Assembly (NCBI RefSeq): GCF_024679245.1
Contig: NC_090187.1
Location: 21,710,995 to 21,774,994 of the forward strand
DNA: 64,000 nucleotides
Source of the DNA: Pseudorasbora parva
Taxonomy: Eukaryota > Chordata > Actinopteri > Cypriniformes > Gobionidae
Direction of reading: 5' to 3'
The first letter of the stretch is position 1. Each line of letters opens with the position of its first letter. Below, piece after piece: positions 1 to 30,008 of the stretch. Below the pieces are notes generated by a model. The model ran no database searches. It had not been told where the DNA came from and saw only the letters and a program-made list of their open reading frames with translations. The position numbers and the translations under genes were made by a program.

Positions 1-225
1 CAGCTCTTGTAGATTCTTGTTTCTCTACATCTTGTGTACTGATGCTACATCCTGTAAGAGTAAGATCTTCACACAGAATTATGTTCACACCGCAATATTC
101 CATTCGATATTTTTCATTACAGATTTTCACAACATTTTCCAGTAGAGATATCTAAACATTCTTAATTCAAGATGCATTTACTTGAGAAGCAGAATGACAT
201 GAAGTGGTACTTTGAAGGGCAAAAA

Positions 226-226
<1 letters not shown>

Positions 227-298
<72 letters not shown>
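227..298. repeat. (TA)n microsatellite
   Basis: 36 uninterrupted TA units. Confidence 0.97.
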
Positions 299-301
<3 letters not shown>

Positions 302-751
302 TATTTACGTGGGGAACAGGACTTTAAAATAAAGTGATACCGTTTCTTTTATACATAATCAATGAGTAGATTTATATTTCTCTATCATTTTTAAATTCGC
401 TCTTTGCAATTCTTCACTGTAGTTACCTCACTAAAGCTACACACTACACAGTCTTGTACCTTTGTTTTTTTGTGCAAATTATTTGCTTTAAATCAAAGAT
501 TGTAATGTTATTATTCCCTTAGTAGCTGTAGGCTTGGTTCTTTGCTTATAATGCTTTAACAAAGACTTTTTTTAAAACCCATATGGGGAAAATTAATGGA
601 AAAAAAACTTTTGGAACCATTACTGGGCGGGCACTGTTGAACCCCCAAGAAATTCAGGTAATTAAAACTGGATTTCAAGACTTTTCAATGAAAGTGTCAT
701 TGAAAATTCAATCGAGTGTCTACTGAACCAAGCCGCTTAATAAAAACTTGT

Positions 752-1510
752 TAACCCTTAAATGCATGAAAGTTTCTCTAATCATTATTATATATTCGGG
801 TCTTTAGCGACCCAAATCTGTATCTAACACAGATGGATCTCTACCTGTCGCGATAATATAAAACTATTCTGTTATTAGAGTAACAGCTATACAGAAAAAT
901 CAAACAAAGCATATTTTGTTACCTTTTGGAATGGGTTCAGTTTGAGCAGATGTTTTATACCATCATCACTGTCTTCGTCAGAGCTCATTTCCCAGTACAT
1001 TCAGCATCAGGCTCATAATCGCCACCTCAAAACTATCATTTTCAACATCTTCAAAATCAATATTTTGATTGCAGACAGTATCTGCAAATCCACCATCAAG
1101 TAATATTAATATTTGATTGTGTTCAGCACTTGCTCTGCAGTTAATCACTGAGCCATTTCAAGTTTTGCTGATGATACTTTCTATACTTTTGTTTTTTGTC
1201 TGAGGTAATATGAGTAAAACGTCACTTGTTGTACACACATTTTATATATTCCACCTTGTGGAAAAAAGGTGAATTGCACTTATTTACTCATCAGATTCTG
1301 TTATTGTTGTGCAGAAAAAAAATTGTTGCACTGTTACACAAAGGTCATTAGTGACCCCATACAATTTTTACCCAAAAAATATTTCAGAGAAAAAGCGATC
1401 AAGATTATCATGTTATTGGAACTTTTACACTATTGGTTGAAACTTGAAAAATGAATGATTAGGAGGATAGTGAATGATAGTCCTGGGTCACTAAAGACTT
1501 GAGCTATGGG
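752..1510. mobile_element. piggyBac-like non-autonomous element, copy 1
   Basis: The left end TTAACCCTTAAATGCATG has the TTAA-CCCT start typical of piggyBac. Subterminal GGGTCTTTAGCGACCC and, at the right, GGGTCACTAAAGACTT are inverted relatives. An internal stretch (965-1130, minus strand) is acidic (SSDEDSDDG-like when translated), as at piggyBac transposase N-termini. It matches the second copy at 58405-58725 in inverse orientation. Confidence 0.5.
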
Positions 1511-1779
1511 TTTAAGCACATTGATCAGAGATGTGTCTCTCTTGTGTGCACTCGAAAGTCACAGGGAAAGAGGCACTTGACCCATTCATGTTTCCAGATC
1601 TTGGAAGATCAAACCCTTAATAAACCAAAATATAGTGGTGACCAAGATTATTATAACACCAGATAGATCTGAAAATATAGACATTTTCCACCTCCATCTC
1701 ATAATGTTCCTGAAACATGCAGATGATTGCTCTGACCATCAAATATCAGATGAAGTGAGTCGTACTGTTTTCATCCACT

Positions 1780-1930
1780 TTTAACTTTAATATTTGATGT
1801 GTCTACCTTTTGCAGAAATTACAGCAGCACCTCTGACTGGTATAGTGTCAATATATTTCCTCTGAGAACTTCACTAACGTTATCCCATACCTTCTGAAAC
1901 TGAAGTTAAAAAGGCTTTCCTTTAAAGGGA
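1780..1930. mobile_element. Tc1-like element fragment
   Basis: AATATTTGATGTGTCTACCT and the following CAGCAGCACCTCTGACTGG resemble the internal part of fish Tc1-like elements. Short and degenerate. Confidence 0.45.
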
Positions 1931-2769
1931 TCATGAATTGAGAAATCAACTTTCCCCTGAGCTTACATAATGGTCATGGTAATATAAGAATATCATGCAA
2001 GTTTCAGAGCTGAATACCTCCTTGTTACTCAAAGAAAAGCTTTTATAGACACCAAGCCCAGAAAACGATCGTGTGCCACATCTTGATGTCATCGTGTGGC
2101 AAAACACCACCTTTACAGAATAATAAGCACGTCTAATTCAGTAGCCCGCCCACCACAACAAAATTATGTGAGTAAAACATGTTTTTAATATGTAATAGTA
2201 GTCCAGGGGCTTTGTGTTTTCCAGACGGGCTACCAAAACGGATGCCCGTCAGTAGGCTTTTGAATCTTAAAGAGTGAAATAATATTCCTTTCTTGATCTG
2301 GGAACGCACGCACGCACGCACGCACTCACGTATAACCACCATTTGGCAGGCCAAGTAATAAAAAAATTATATTCCAATTAGTTGTGGGTGGATGAGAAAT
2401 AAGTAATTGTGTTTGTTTGATAAAGATGTTTACGAGCTCTGTGAATAATTATTCTGGCCGGTTTCAAAACAATCCCTCCCTCGTGTGAACTGACAGGGGA
2501 GCTGAAGATCATTAAATATGCAAATCTTATCCAATCCTAACTGTGTGCATTTACTTCTGAATCTCCAGTGCGTCTCCCATCAAACTTCCAAATCTCCTAT
2601 CAAAACCGATGTTTCTTGAAAGATCCTCAAAACCAGTACAGAAAATAGCCTATTACTTATTAGTTGTTTTTTGAATGTAAAAAACACATTAACGTCATTA
2701 GCTGACCTCAGACAACAGTATAAAAAAATTTAAAAAACAGTTCATGACACCTTTAAAAATACAATAGAT

Positions 2770-3062
2770 CTGTCCAGTTTATTTTCCAACTCGCCCCAGA
2801 TGTGCTCGATGGGGTCAAGGTCCCGACTTTGTGGGGGCCAGTCCATCGTTTTCAATGTTCCAGGAGATCCCTTCCATCACAGGTAGTTTTGGCAATAGTT
2901 AGGAAAATGTTTTGGGTCCTCTTGGAGATTAATTCCAGGCCGAAAAAGACCAGGCTCCCAGATGCCAACTGTTCTTTTTTGTATGATTTACTTAAACATT
3001 TTCAGATGATGCCAAGTGTTCTAATAATTTTGGCCACCACTGTAAATCCAAATGCTTTATAC
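2770..3062. mobile_element. Tc1-like element fragment with right terminal repeat
   Basis: 2794-2860 reads as the reverse of the DLNPIEHIW transposase region (CCCCAGATGTGCTCGATGGG). About 3015-3043 (AATTTTGGCCACCACTGTA) looks like a Tc1-type terminal repeat. The frame is broken. A companion fragment at 1780-1930 (TTTGATGTGTCTACCTTTTG) may be the other part of the same element. Confidence 0.6.
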
Positions 3063-5526
3063 TGAAAACAAGACCAAAATATTGCAATCCACACATTTCC
3101 ACTTTCATAACATCATAATCTTGATCGCTTTATGAGGCCAGAACATTGCTATTACCACGGTGTCAATCATTGCAATTTTGGGAGTGATTTGTGTTCCCTA
3201 CACACACAGAACAAGAATTTAGGGGACTCACTCCCATATGTAAAATGCGGTTGTCACTCCGGAGGCTTGTGCACAGTATGTACGTGGCCTAATATCCTAC
3301 ACGTTTGATAAAGCGAGGTTATAGCAAAGAACCAGACAGCTAGTCTGAGGCACTACAAATGTTCTTTGAAATGATAATACTTTTAAAAGTAGCAATACAT
3401 CTATTTTAGCTTAGAGCAAGATCTTCTCAGCGGCCTGTCCTCAGATTTATGTGGTGTATTGTAAAATATATTGTATTGATATACTTTACTGTTTTCTTCT
3501 TCTTCTTCTTTTAGGGAAAAGCTTTCTAAAAGCTGTTTAATCAAGCCAATAAGCTGAAGGTTGTGGTGCAAAAGGGGTTTAAATCTAGGGTTGTTTCTAT
3601 CTGAAATATTAAATTCTACTGCCATGGTCAAAAGGTTGTGAACACCTAACAAGATTGTAATTTTTAAGGAATATTGCTGTTACTATTTCTACACCACTTA
3701 CATTGGCACCCTTTTTAAATTATGGAACAATTAGCCATCTATTCTTTATCTTTAAATAAATGATAATGTAAATTAAAAAATGAAGCCCAAAAAGTATTTG
3801 GACACTTAATCATTCTTAAAGATGTCTATATGCCATTGCAAGAGATGACAAAATCATCACAAACCAATCAGTATTCATTTTGAAAGAAAGACATTAGCAA
3901 ACGTTAGTATATCATTTGACAAATTATACTGTTTAAAACTATAAAACAATAGATCTAATTTCGAGCATCTGATGTTGTCACATCACGTATGGTCTGTTTT
4001 GACCTGGGCTGAATCCGGAACAGCCCCCTATACCCTCAAATAGATCATTCTTTGAAGAGACAGCTATTTGTAGGTGTCCGAAACCATAGTCGACGACTGG
4101 ACGTCATCGAGTGTACTCATTCAATCCCACATCGGACACTGAGTGTCCCAGCAGTTCCAGTAGCACAGTAATGCAAATATTTATCTTGAACTCTGCCATG
4201 GAACTAGCATGTATACAGCATAGGCTACACCTAAATTAAACAATTTAATATTAAATTAAAAAGGACTTTATACCTGGATATTACGTTGGACCAGAGCGGG
4301 TTGGAAATGTATGTATGATTGATTCAGCTGGGGGCGCCATCTTCTGGTCAACGCGGTAATTCATTCAGTGTGCGACTCTTATACTGCATATGGTGGGTAG
4401 CTGTTGAGCGTACATTGGTTGTACACTAATTATTGCAGTGCATTGTGGTATTGAATGAGTGCACTTAATAACTTCCACTATGGTTTCTGACACCACTACA
4501 AATGGCTGTCCCCTCAAATAGTGCCCTATTCAAGGATATAGGTGTCGTTTTGTCCGGTCTCGTTTTTGTGAAGTGGATGTGTTACACCATGTTTTTGCTC
4601 TGTATCCTGTGGATTATAGAATTAAAAGACTATTTCCTTGCATTCTTTTTGCACTCTGTATAGCACCCACCGTCACAGTTGTTAGTTTAACACATTTACA
4701 GTTCATTTGATGAACTGTGTCGTCTAATATAATGGCATTCACACACATTCATGGTCTTGGGTTGCTATACATCAGACTTGTAGTATAAACATCACATAAA
4801 AGACATTCATTTTAATAGCAAAGATTTTAAGTTGGAGAATTAATGTAAACCATCTTTGCTTACGTGAAAATATATACATTGTATATGTATATACAGTACT
4901 GCAGTTTGAGGTACTGGTGTATTAGCAGAATACTTATTTTTTATTAAACAATAAGATATGTAAAAGAAATTGACAGTTGTATGCAGGTTTTTTTTTAATC
5001 GTTATTAAAAAACAAGGTGTTTGCAAACTTTTGACCATGACTGTACATATATGAAACTCATATAAAATCTTAAATACTAAAAGACAAAACTACAGAAAGA
5101 ACAAAACAAAACAAAAAAATTAAAACCATAAAAACATGTAAATCAAACTAGTTTCTCATAATACTTCTTAATGTTTTCTAACGGTAGAGACCGTCTCTCT
5201 GGCGTTTCATTGTTCTTAGTGTTAGTTTTGATTGTGCGACAAGTCAATCGACAGCAGAGGCTGCACGCAAGACATCTTTAGTGTCTTGTGAGTAAATGCC
5301 CTTCAGTCTCCTATTATCTGCTAGTAGAGAAAGAGCTTATTGTATTTTAATAAAATAGTTCTATGACTTATGCAATAAATACGAATGTTTTCTAAGGTCT
5401 TGAATTCAAGGCTCCTCAAGGTGAATACTGACATCACCGTCACACATCTGCCCTGATCAGTCGCCTACTGATGATGTCATCTGCATGAAGCTTGCGTCCT
5501 GTCAGTGGATGTCCTTCTCCAACCTT

Positions 5527-21862
<16,336 letters not shown>

Positions 21863-22624
21863 CTTCTTCAAAATATTCTTCTATACTCATGTAATCTGAA
21901 AAAAAGACAGGAACTCAATGACACATGCAGCAAATATAACATCATCCGCGTCAGCAAAAACCACCAAAACCTCACGATGCCAGAGACAGGTAAACAGCAC
22001 TTAGACTCTCTTGTGATGCACACATCATGGGTTTGTATGCGTACAGAAGTGATCTATAAGCTAAAGAAGGATATAAATAGTCAGCTGAACTAAAGCAGGC
22101 CTGTGGTTTCGGGCAGCACTGGTTTACTTGGCCTATTTTTAGGCCAAATATGCTCAGTCAGACCAGAAAGCACTTACTGGATCGACTAGAGCAAGAGAGA
22201 AAAATTAATCTCTGATGAGAAGGTTATGAAGACATACTGAACTATATCATCACTGTTTTAAATTACTCAAAAAGCCTAAGCTCTCATTCCACCTGGTTCT
22301 CAGACCCTGCTCTACTCAACTGAAATGAACTGGATATCAAAAGGAGACTTCAGCTGAAATCTCTTGCTTCAAATATTCTGTTTCAAAGGAAACAACCAGT
22401 AATATTTCATGTCTTCTCTAGAGTTTAAAAAGAGATCTCAAAAGGTGCTTGAATGTGAAATCAAAAGTCATCTTAATATTAAGTAAAAATAAATAATTGC
22501 TTTATTTTAGAGATATCTATTAAATTTGCTAAGCCTGAAAGAACATTCTATTATTTATTTTATTCATAGATAGTTTAAGACATCATAAGAACTGATTGAT
22601 AACAATAATGAAAATACAAATTAT

Positions 22625-22705
22625 TGGTGTCAAATTGATTTATCATGATTAATCGCATCAACATAAAAGTTTGTATATACTGTATATATATATATATATA
22701 TATAT
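22625..22705. repeat. Fragment of the AATCGATTAATC-type repeat
   Basis: GGTGTCAAATTGATTTATCA then TGATTAATCGCATCAACAT AAAAGTTTG, followed by a TA tract; same family as 39565-39860. Confidence 0.45.
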
Positions 22706-22926
22706 AAAATAAAAAAACAATACAAAAATATACTAAATCTCTATAATAATAATATTTATTTAACCTATTAAAAATAAACCAAACCTTTCAACATTTCTAA
22801 AAATCAACTTCATTATCCAGTTTCAAAGTGGATGCAAACCAAATGAATGAATAAAAGCATAATTTCTAACACAACCAAACAACTGTTGACCCACACAGAC
22901 AGGTGCTGACTAACAGCCACACTTAC

Positions 22927-23100
22927 CCCAGAGTGTCGCTGTGCTCTGTTGCCCTAGTAACAGCTGAGGATGCTCTGCTCACTATGACGACGCCCGCTCA
23001 CTGTCCCACTGTACCTGTCTGCATAACGCTGTCATTCCTTATACTGCCACTCAAAACCACGGCTCCTCCCACCACCCGAAAGAGGCCCCGCCTCCATTAC
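22927..23100 (-). promoter_or_regulatory. relt: Predicted relt promoter and non-coding first exon
   Basis: On the minus strand a GC box (GGGGCGGGGCC-like, 23083-23095) is followed by a TATA-like GTATAAGG near 23038-23046, then CpG-containing sequence that ends in a strong donor, CTGGG|GTAAGTG, at 22927/22926. The next acceptor downstream is the one opening the first coding exon at 21895. This layout suggests a 5'UTR exon of about 90-120 nt whose intron is about 1 kb. Inferred from signals only. Confidence 0.5.
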
Positions 23101-23834
23101 CACAATCCTCCAAACGCATGAGTTTACTGGTGATTTACACATTGTGGTGGAGAGGACTTTTTCTAACTAAATGTTTTCTAAACCCTAGTTAGGAATATAA
23201 AACATGAATGAATAAAAACAGAATAGCTGAGCTCAGACAGCGCGTGTCCGTCTGCAAGCTTTGACATTTTGGCCCACGCTGGTCTGTGCTGTCACTGGTT
23301 TTAACACATGAATGCTGCAAATGCTCAATACCTACACTAACAACGAAAATTATTATGCAAAGATAGCCACGACACTCCTATCAACCAATCCGGTTAAGGA
23401 TACAGAAAAGGATACAAGGATACAAAGGATTTGATTACATTTGCATAATTGATTCTGTTATTTTCCTGTTTATGACTGTGAAGCTGCTTTGAAACATTGA
23501 GTAGTCTCTTGAGTAAGTACTTATTTCGATATGAATGTGTGTAGTATGAATGTAATCCGGACGTACTACATTCACCATGTTGTCATTACCTACCAGGATA
23601 ATTTGCTTCGCGTCACCTCCATTCACAAATCTTCTCCCGTGGCCCCATCTCTTATGAGTACAGTAAATTCTGACTTTTTTTGTCACATACTTTTTTTTGC
23701 CTACTAAATAGTAGGGAACAAGGGAAGTATGCGATTTCAGATGCAGCCAAGCTGTATTGTGTATAGCATAAATAAAAATTACTCGACTAAATAAGGGTCT
23801 GTACATCATTATTTTCAATCAATAAATTCCCTAC

Positions 23835-23949
23835 TGTGGCGAGGTGAACGGGAGCGAGTGAGACCGGGATGTGATTGCGAAGGAGCGTCACCTGCAAGCC
23901 ACACCAGTCTCGAGTTCTCTCACGTCCCTCGCTCGTTCACCTCGCCACA
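23835..23949. repeat. 115-bp imperfect palindrome
   Basis: TGTGGCGAGGTGAACG at the left is exactly inverted as CGTTCACCTCGCCACA at the right. The pairing continues imperfectly inward (GAGCGAGTGAGACCGGG with CTCACGTCCCTCGCTCG). GC-rich in an AT-rich setting. Confidence 0.8.
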
Positions 23950-24660
23950 CCTACATTTCTTTCCCACTAAATAATGTAAATATTAATTCATATATAGAAA
24001 TATTAATTCAGTGTTGAATAAAAGCAGCTTTTTCAGGGAAGGAAAAGACATTGGGCATCTAGAATCACCTTATATTGGTTTGAAAAACAACCTGTCTTGC
24101 TAAATATAAGTATTCACCCACATCGGTTTTAATTCATACTTCTAAAAAAATCCACAATCTTTCAATACATGCAAATAAATACATGAATGAATGAATGCAA
24201 CAAACAAATGAGTTTACAATTTTGGATACAAGCATCCAGTCGCCCTTCTTGATGACAGGGCTTTTTGAGAGAAATGTTCAAAGAATGAACAAACCCCCAC
24301 CTCTTCCTCCGCCCTGGCTGCCCACCCACAAACCACCACACAGAAATGGCTTTCCTTCGCATTTCAAGATCAGCTGCCAGTCAGACGTGCTTCATGCCTG
24401 CTTAAATTTAGCTCTTTCATTAAAAAGCAATAAAGTCCCAACGAACAGTAATTACAGTTCTTGCAGCTCTATCGCCATACTGTCCGGTTCCCCGTTCGGT
24501 GGCTTTGGAAGCGAATGAAAAACGGCATGAAATAAATAAAACAACAACAAACATAAAACAATCACCTAGAATTATCCATTTTAAGATCTCTCATCTTACA
24601 AAATGGAAACGATGAAGAAGTTGCCCTGGACTGACTTCTGGAAGCGTGGCGTTTTGCAGT

Positions 24661-26697
24661 TTAGGCCATCCTTAAAAATATTTTGGTTTGCAGTAACAGT
24701 AAAAAATTTTAAAAAAAGGGTCGGTAGGTAGGTCAATTTTTTTTTTTTTTTTCAAATTTTAATGTAAAAAAAAAGTAAATTTTTGATGATGGTGATTATG
24801 TAGGTATGAATTTAAACTGACTGGGTCTTCAAGCCGTGCCTTCGGGCGCATAGGCTAATTGCAGGCTATATAGACCACAAACAAATTGAAATATTTGTCA
24901 AAAACATGTTTATTGCATAAATTTCAGGTGCATTCATTAAGAAAAGGTTCCAACCACCGCTAGCTGTCATTGACTCAAAGCTGTCAACCCTCCCTTTTTT
25001 CCTGGGTTTCTCACGTATTTTAGCTCTTTTCCCGCTATCTTCCCGTTTTAGTATTTTCCAGTGATATGTATTGTATATGATATGTATATGCATTCCTATT
25101 TTTACGCTCGATTGTGTTAACTCAGAACACGCAACTATCTGTGTCTCTGAAGTGGCTTGCACTTGTTGCTAAACCAACGCATATGGTGATATAGACTAGT
25201 GTATTTGAATATTAAAAATATTTTTTTATTTTTATGAATTCAATTAATTAAGCAGCTATAACCTTCTCTTTACTGGTAAATATTACAGTAAACAAACATC
25301 ACAGACAATGGCGAGCATTTTTTTCAGACGTTATTTTATTTTTGTAATATTATGTATTGTCTCTGTTTTTTTTGAAGAGACACTGCCCCTCTTTCCTCCT
25401 TCTTGACAGCCTACATTTAGAATAATAGCTTTGATTAACATTAATGATGAAAAAGGTTTAAAAATCGTGATTGTTTTTCCTGCGGTCGAGCCACAGCCAT
25501 TCACTAAATCAGTGTTTCCCAACCTTTTTTCAGTCAAAGATCAATCCTTTTTAAAATTACAAAAAAAATTCAATCAAGAGTAGTGAGTGATGTCCTTATC
25601 TTTTGTTTGACAGACAGCAGTAAAGGCTACTGCCCCTTTAAGACCTAATACAGGGATATGCTCGTCTTTCTCGACTGTATACAGTTCACAGGCATCAGAC
25701 TATGTCTGCTTGGATACTCATGAAGATCGACATGTTGACATACTTTTTGTGTGAGTTTGTCCGTTGAAGTGCAAGACCTAAAGAACTCAATATTTGCGCG
25801 CTGTGAGACGTGCGCGCTTTTGGACGAGCGCAGAGACAGCCTCTCACACTGCAGAGTTCTCATTCGCGTCTTCTGGCGAATATACTGGGTGATGACGGCG
25901 AAATGACTGGTCATACGGCAGCACTCGCATGCATTGAACACAGTTTACAAAGATAGACCGTTTTGCCCACGTTTTTCTTTTATTATCGCTGTTGTAGTGT
26001 AGCCTGTCTCTGAGGAGACAGCACGTGTATCCATCGACAGAACTTTACATAAAGCATTATTTTTCAAGTTACAACCAGTGCCGCCACGCGCTGCGGTCGA
26101 GCAAAACACACGCTACCCATAGGAAAGCGTTATGACAACGATATTTCAGACTGACAGAGACAAGTAATGATGAATGTTGAGAGGGGCACTTTTGATTAAT
26201 TTTCAAAAAGGGCAAGGGTTCAAACACCCCAAAGCCCTCCCCTCTGCAGTGCACTTGCCTGTGTGTAACGTGTCCATGGTCCTGACTCCTGTCACGCAAT
26301 GCGGCGAAATCTCCGACAGGGCTATCTAACGTTACAGTGAATGAGAGAATGAGCCGAAACGAACGCACGTGTGCAGGCCATAGACAACCTTAGTGTAAAC
26401 ATTGATGACGTCACGGGTTTTTCTATAAAATAAAGAACGTAGCCTTCGTATGTAACTTAGACCTGCCTGCAGGCAATTTATATATTTATAATACTTACTA
26501 AGATATATTCATATTATTTTATTACTTTTGTATTAGATGCTTGAAGAGTAAAAAAAGAAATTGGTCGGTCTTAATGCAAATTTACAACCGGTAAGTCGGT
26601 CGGACTAAAAGGGAAAAAAAAAAAAAATTGAGTCGGCCCTAAATTGACAGGGTCGGTCGGGTTACGGCAAACAAGAATATTTTTAAGGATGGCCTTA
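24661..26697. mobile_element. 2-kb inverted-repeat DNA element, family unassigned
   Basis: The left end TTAGGCCATCCTTAAAAATA is the inverse of the right end AATATTTTTAAGGATGGCCT. Next to each lies a subterminal stretch with GGTCGGT repeats and a homopolymer (T14 near 24740, A13 near 26620). The interior contains no intact transposase frame but does contain another repeat start (TCAGTGTTTCCCAACC at 25508). I do not recognise the superfamily. Confidence 0.65.
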
Positions 26698-27109
26698 AGT
26701 CCTGCCAGCATGTCGCTCCAGGATCTAAACCGGAATCAAGCCATAATACAAGACAAGAGAGAGTTTCGGTATAAGAGTAGGGTTTTATTCTGTAGCCAAA
26801 CGTTCAGACTAGAAACCACAGTCTAGCCATCGGCTTGACTGACACTCTTGTTAAGCTTTCAGAAGTATCGATTAGCTACAGCCAAATAAATAGAGACAGG
26901 CATCAAATGCAATTCTGCTCGGGAGAAAAGTGGCATGGTTTTGCTTGGCTTACTAAATCTCAGCTGAGCTTGTAGATATCTTTAAAAAACTAGATGGCGT
27001 TGCTTGTCTGAGCTATTATGATCTTATGCATTTGCGAAGAGTTTCTAGGTTATTTACTTGCCCAAGTCAAACAAGTTCACCTTCAAGTCTAGATGATTAT
27101 AATAATAAT

Positions 27110-27480
27110 AATTGGTTACAATTATAAAGTGCATTTTTCTAGGTACTCAAAGCGCTTTACATATGGAAGGGGAGAATCTCCTCAACAACCACAAATGTGC
27201 AGCATCAACCTGGATGATGCGACGGCAGCCATATTGCACCAGAACGCCCACCACATAACAGCTGATTGGTGGAGATGAGACAGAGAGATTAAGCCAATTA
27301 GTAGAGGGGGATGATTAGGAGGCCATGATGGACAGAGGCCAATGGACAAATTTGGCCAGGATGCCGGGGTTACCCGTACCCTTTTTCGAAGGACATCCTG
27401 GGATATTTAATGACTACAGAAAGTCTGGACCTTGGTTTAATGTCTCATCAGAAGGACAGCTTGAGTCCCTCCATTAATGT
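27110..27480. repeat. Dispersed teleost repeat, class unassigned
   Basis: Contains ACTCAAAGCGCTTTACA, CAACCTGGATGATGCGACGG and GGCCAGGATGCCGGGGTTAC, blocks I associate with a widespread fish repeat. The ORF inside is not conserved. Confidence 0.5.
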
Positions 27481-28596
27481 AATTTAATATTGTTTTTTAT
27501 ATTCTCTGCATAATTACTCTTAGAAATCCCTGCCCTTTTCAACAAACTGCACAATTTGAGGTATCATTTGTGTCTGTAGCATACTTTTTAATTTTTAAAG
27601 GGATTGTTTACACAAAAAAGACAATTCTGTCTACATTTACTCTACATTTACTCACCCTCATGTTCATTCAACCCTGTATTGTTTCCTTTCTTTTGCCGAA
27701 CACAAAAGATGATATTGGATAAATTTAGGACACCTTTTGACTCAATGAATGTACCCCCACCCCACCCCCTCACATTTATATGAATGAATTCAAGCCACGT
27801 GAGCTTGTCTTTCAACTTCTCAGCAAGTTACCGCACTGACATGTGCCATACCACCACGTGTCACTTTCAGTTCACACTTTGAAAGTTCAACAGTCTTTCT
27901 TCAAATGCCCACCAGCCTGATTATGCTGACAAATTTAGCCTGAGATTTTAATAGCCAGACACTTTCCATTTTCCTACCCATATTTTCAATCCCTCCGTTT
28001 CTCTGTTCCTTCAAATGAACTGACCACCGTTTGCTTCCAGATGCTAACAGCGTGCTATGTTGTATGTCCTGCAAGTTTCAAAATACGTGCCAACCACGTG
28101 CTGCGGCCAGTCACCACAACAATCCCTCTGTCACCAGGGTTAAGGAACGTTATGCAACAATTACAGCGTCCAAAGAGGGACACACACATTACACCGAATA
28201 ACAAAAACAAAAACAAAAAAGTTTCTGCTCATAAAGCTGTTTTGGGCATCATTTTATGTTGCTTATGAACAAAATGAACATCCAGAGCTATGGTATAGTG
28301 AGCAGGAAAAGGCAAGGGATTATGGTCCATGTGCATTATGTGGTTTTTTTGCTGAATCGAGAATCGAATCGATTCACACTCCTAACACTAAAGCTATAAG
28401 CGAGCCATTCATTGTTGAATCCTGCGGCGAACTGTAAACACTGTGACACTATCAAAACATCACTCTGAGGATCTCGATCAGCCAACATCATAATTTGGAT
28501 AGGACCATCTATTCATCAGACCAATTGCAGACAAAATAAATATGTTCTGGAAACAGTCACAATTTTAAATTAGCACTTTCATTTGGTAATGCAGGA

Positions 28597-28600
<4 letters not shown>

Positions 28601-28682
<82 letters not shown>

Positions 28683-28686
28683 TTTT
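28601..28686. repeat. (TA)n followed by T homopolymer
   Basis: 33 TA units (to about 28666) then about 20 T. Confidence 0.95.
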
Positions 28687-30008
28687 GTGTAACAGTTTAT
28701 TTATGTATGAAATGTTTTTTTTGCACCTGGAGAATATGCACCTAAAATGGTACATCTAATAACACGGGCAGAACTGTTTTTCAAAAACAAGTAAGAATTT
28801 GCTAATAGCTTTTAATCAGTGTTAAAGAGATTGAAGTGTTAAATTAAGTGTTTTGTTCCTTGTTTGGAACAGGTCTCATGTTCCTGTTGTGGACCGTTTG
28901 CTGTTATAAGACGAGGTCACTGAGGCACAAACATGATTATGGGCCATGTGCATCATTCTACTGTGGTTTCTGCTGAGAAAAACAGAGGAAAACCAATTAT
29001 TCTCTTGAGATGAAACATCTGCCTGTTCAAAATAAGGCCCTTGATGTCATACCTAAATAACAGTTGCCAACAACCATTCTGGAAAAATACCTACAAAATG
29101 GCTATTATCTGCTCCCATGCACAAGAGATTTAACTATTCATAACCACTATAGATAGCGTAACGATAGCTGTTTTCGCCATTATGATTGTGTCATACATAT
29201 TAGATTATGTATATATTTAGCTTTGTTTGTTGTTTACTCAGTGTTGGGAGAACTACAGTTTTGATTGTTGACAATGAAGCTACCACTGAAGCTACCTACA
29301 CAATATGTGCAATATATACAATAACTAATATAAAATATGATGGCAAAGTTATGAAATGAATGTAAAATGGTGCACAGGGTCTCAAACAAATTGATGTCAT
29401 GCACAAGAAAAATAAAATAGCTTGTTACTGGCAAAGTACACTGCATGTACTTATATTGTTTACTGTATTAAATACAAGCTGGTGGCACCCATGTTGATAC
29501 TGATAATGTAAATTGACACAGTGAGAAATAACGTCATCAGTGTAGGATTCCACCCTGACTGGAATCTGACTGACAGGCAGACATCACTACCTGTAAAGGG
29601 AATAGACTTGATGTCTATTTGCAGATTAACACAGTGTTCAGGCAGCATTTCACTATATCTATAATCGCAAAAGAGAAGGAAAGCATTTAATATTCCTATT
29701 TGAAATTTGAAAAAACAAACAAAAAAAATAAATAAATAAAGAAAACAAGTAAGAAGTCAATCGTAAGATGCGACTTGTAAAACAGAACTTATATAACCCA
29801 CAATCACGATCACAGGTGAGATCATTCTGGCAAATAAATATCGATTAAATCCATAATGTTAAGCGCTTTTACTCAGCCAACAACTGAGATACTTACAGCT
29901 TCATCTGGATAAGAGAGAGATGGTGTCACTGTAAAATGCAAACAGCCAAACCTTTGTGAAACAGAAGTGAGACTAATTGTATTGAATGTGCAAACGTGCA
30001 TATATTAA

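Larger units (their letters stand above)
1..5526. other. Region downstream of relt: transposon remnants, no gene seen
   Basis: Contains a (TA)n tract (227-298), a piggyBac-like remnant (752-1510), Tc1-like remnants (1780-1930 and 2770-3062), a short (ACGC)n tract near 2306-2326 and otherwise AT-rich unique-looking DNA. The relt 3'UTR probably occupies the right edge. No exon with conserved protein content was found on either strand. Confidence 0.6.

Noticed and set aside
2306..2326. Short ACGC tandem that looks array-like
   Set aside because: It is a 4-bp microsatellite of about five units, not a CRISPR or minisatellite array.
23435..23818. 127-codon minus-strand frame
   Set aside because: No recognisable domain and codon content looks random; it partly repeats transposon-like sequence.
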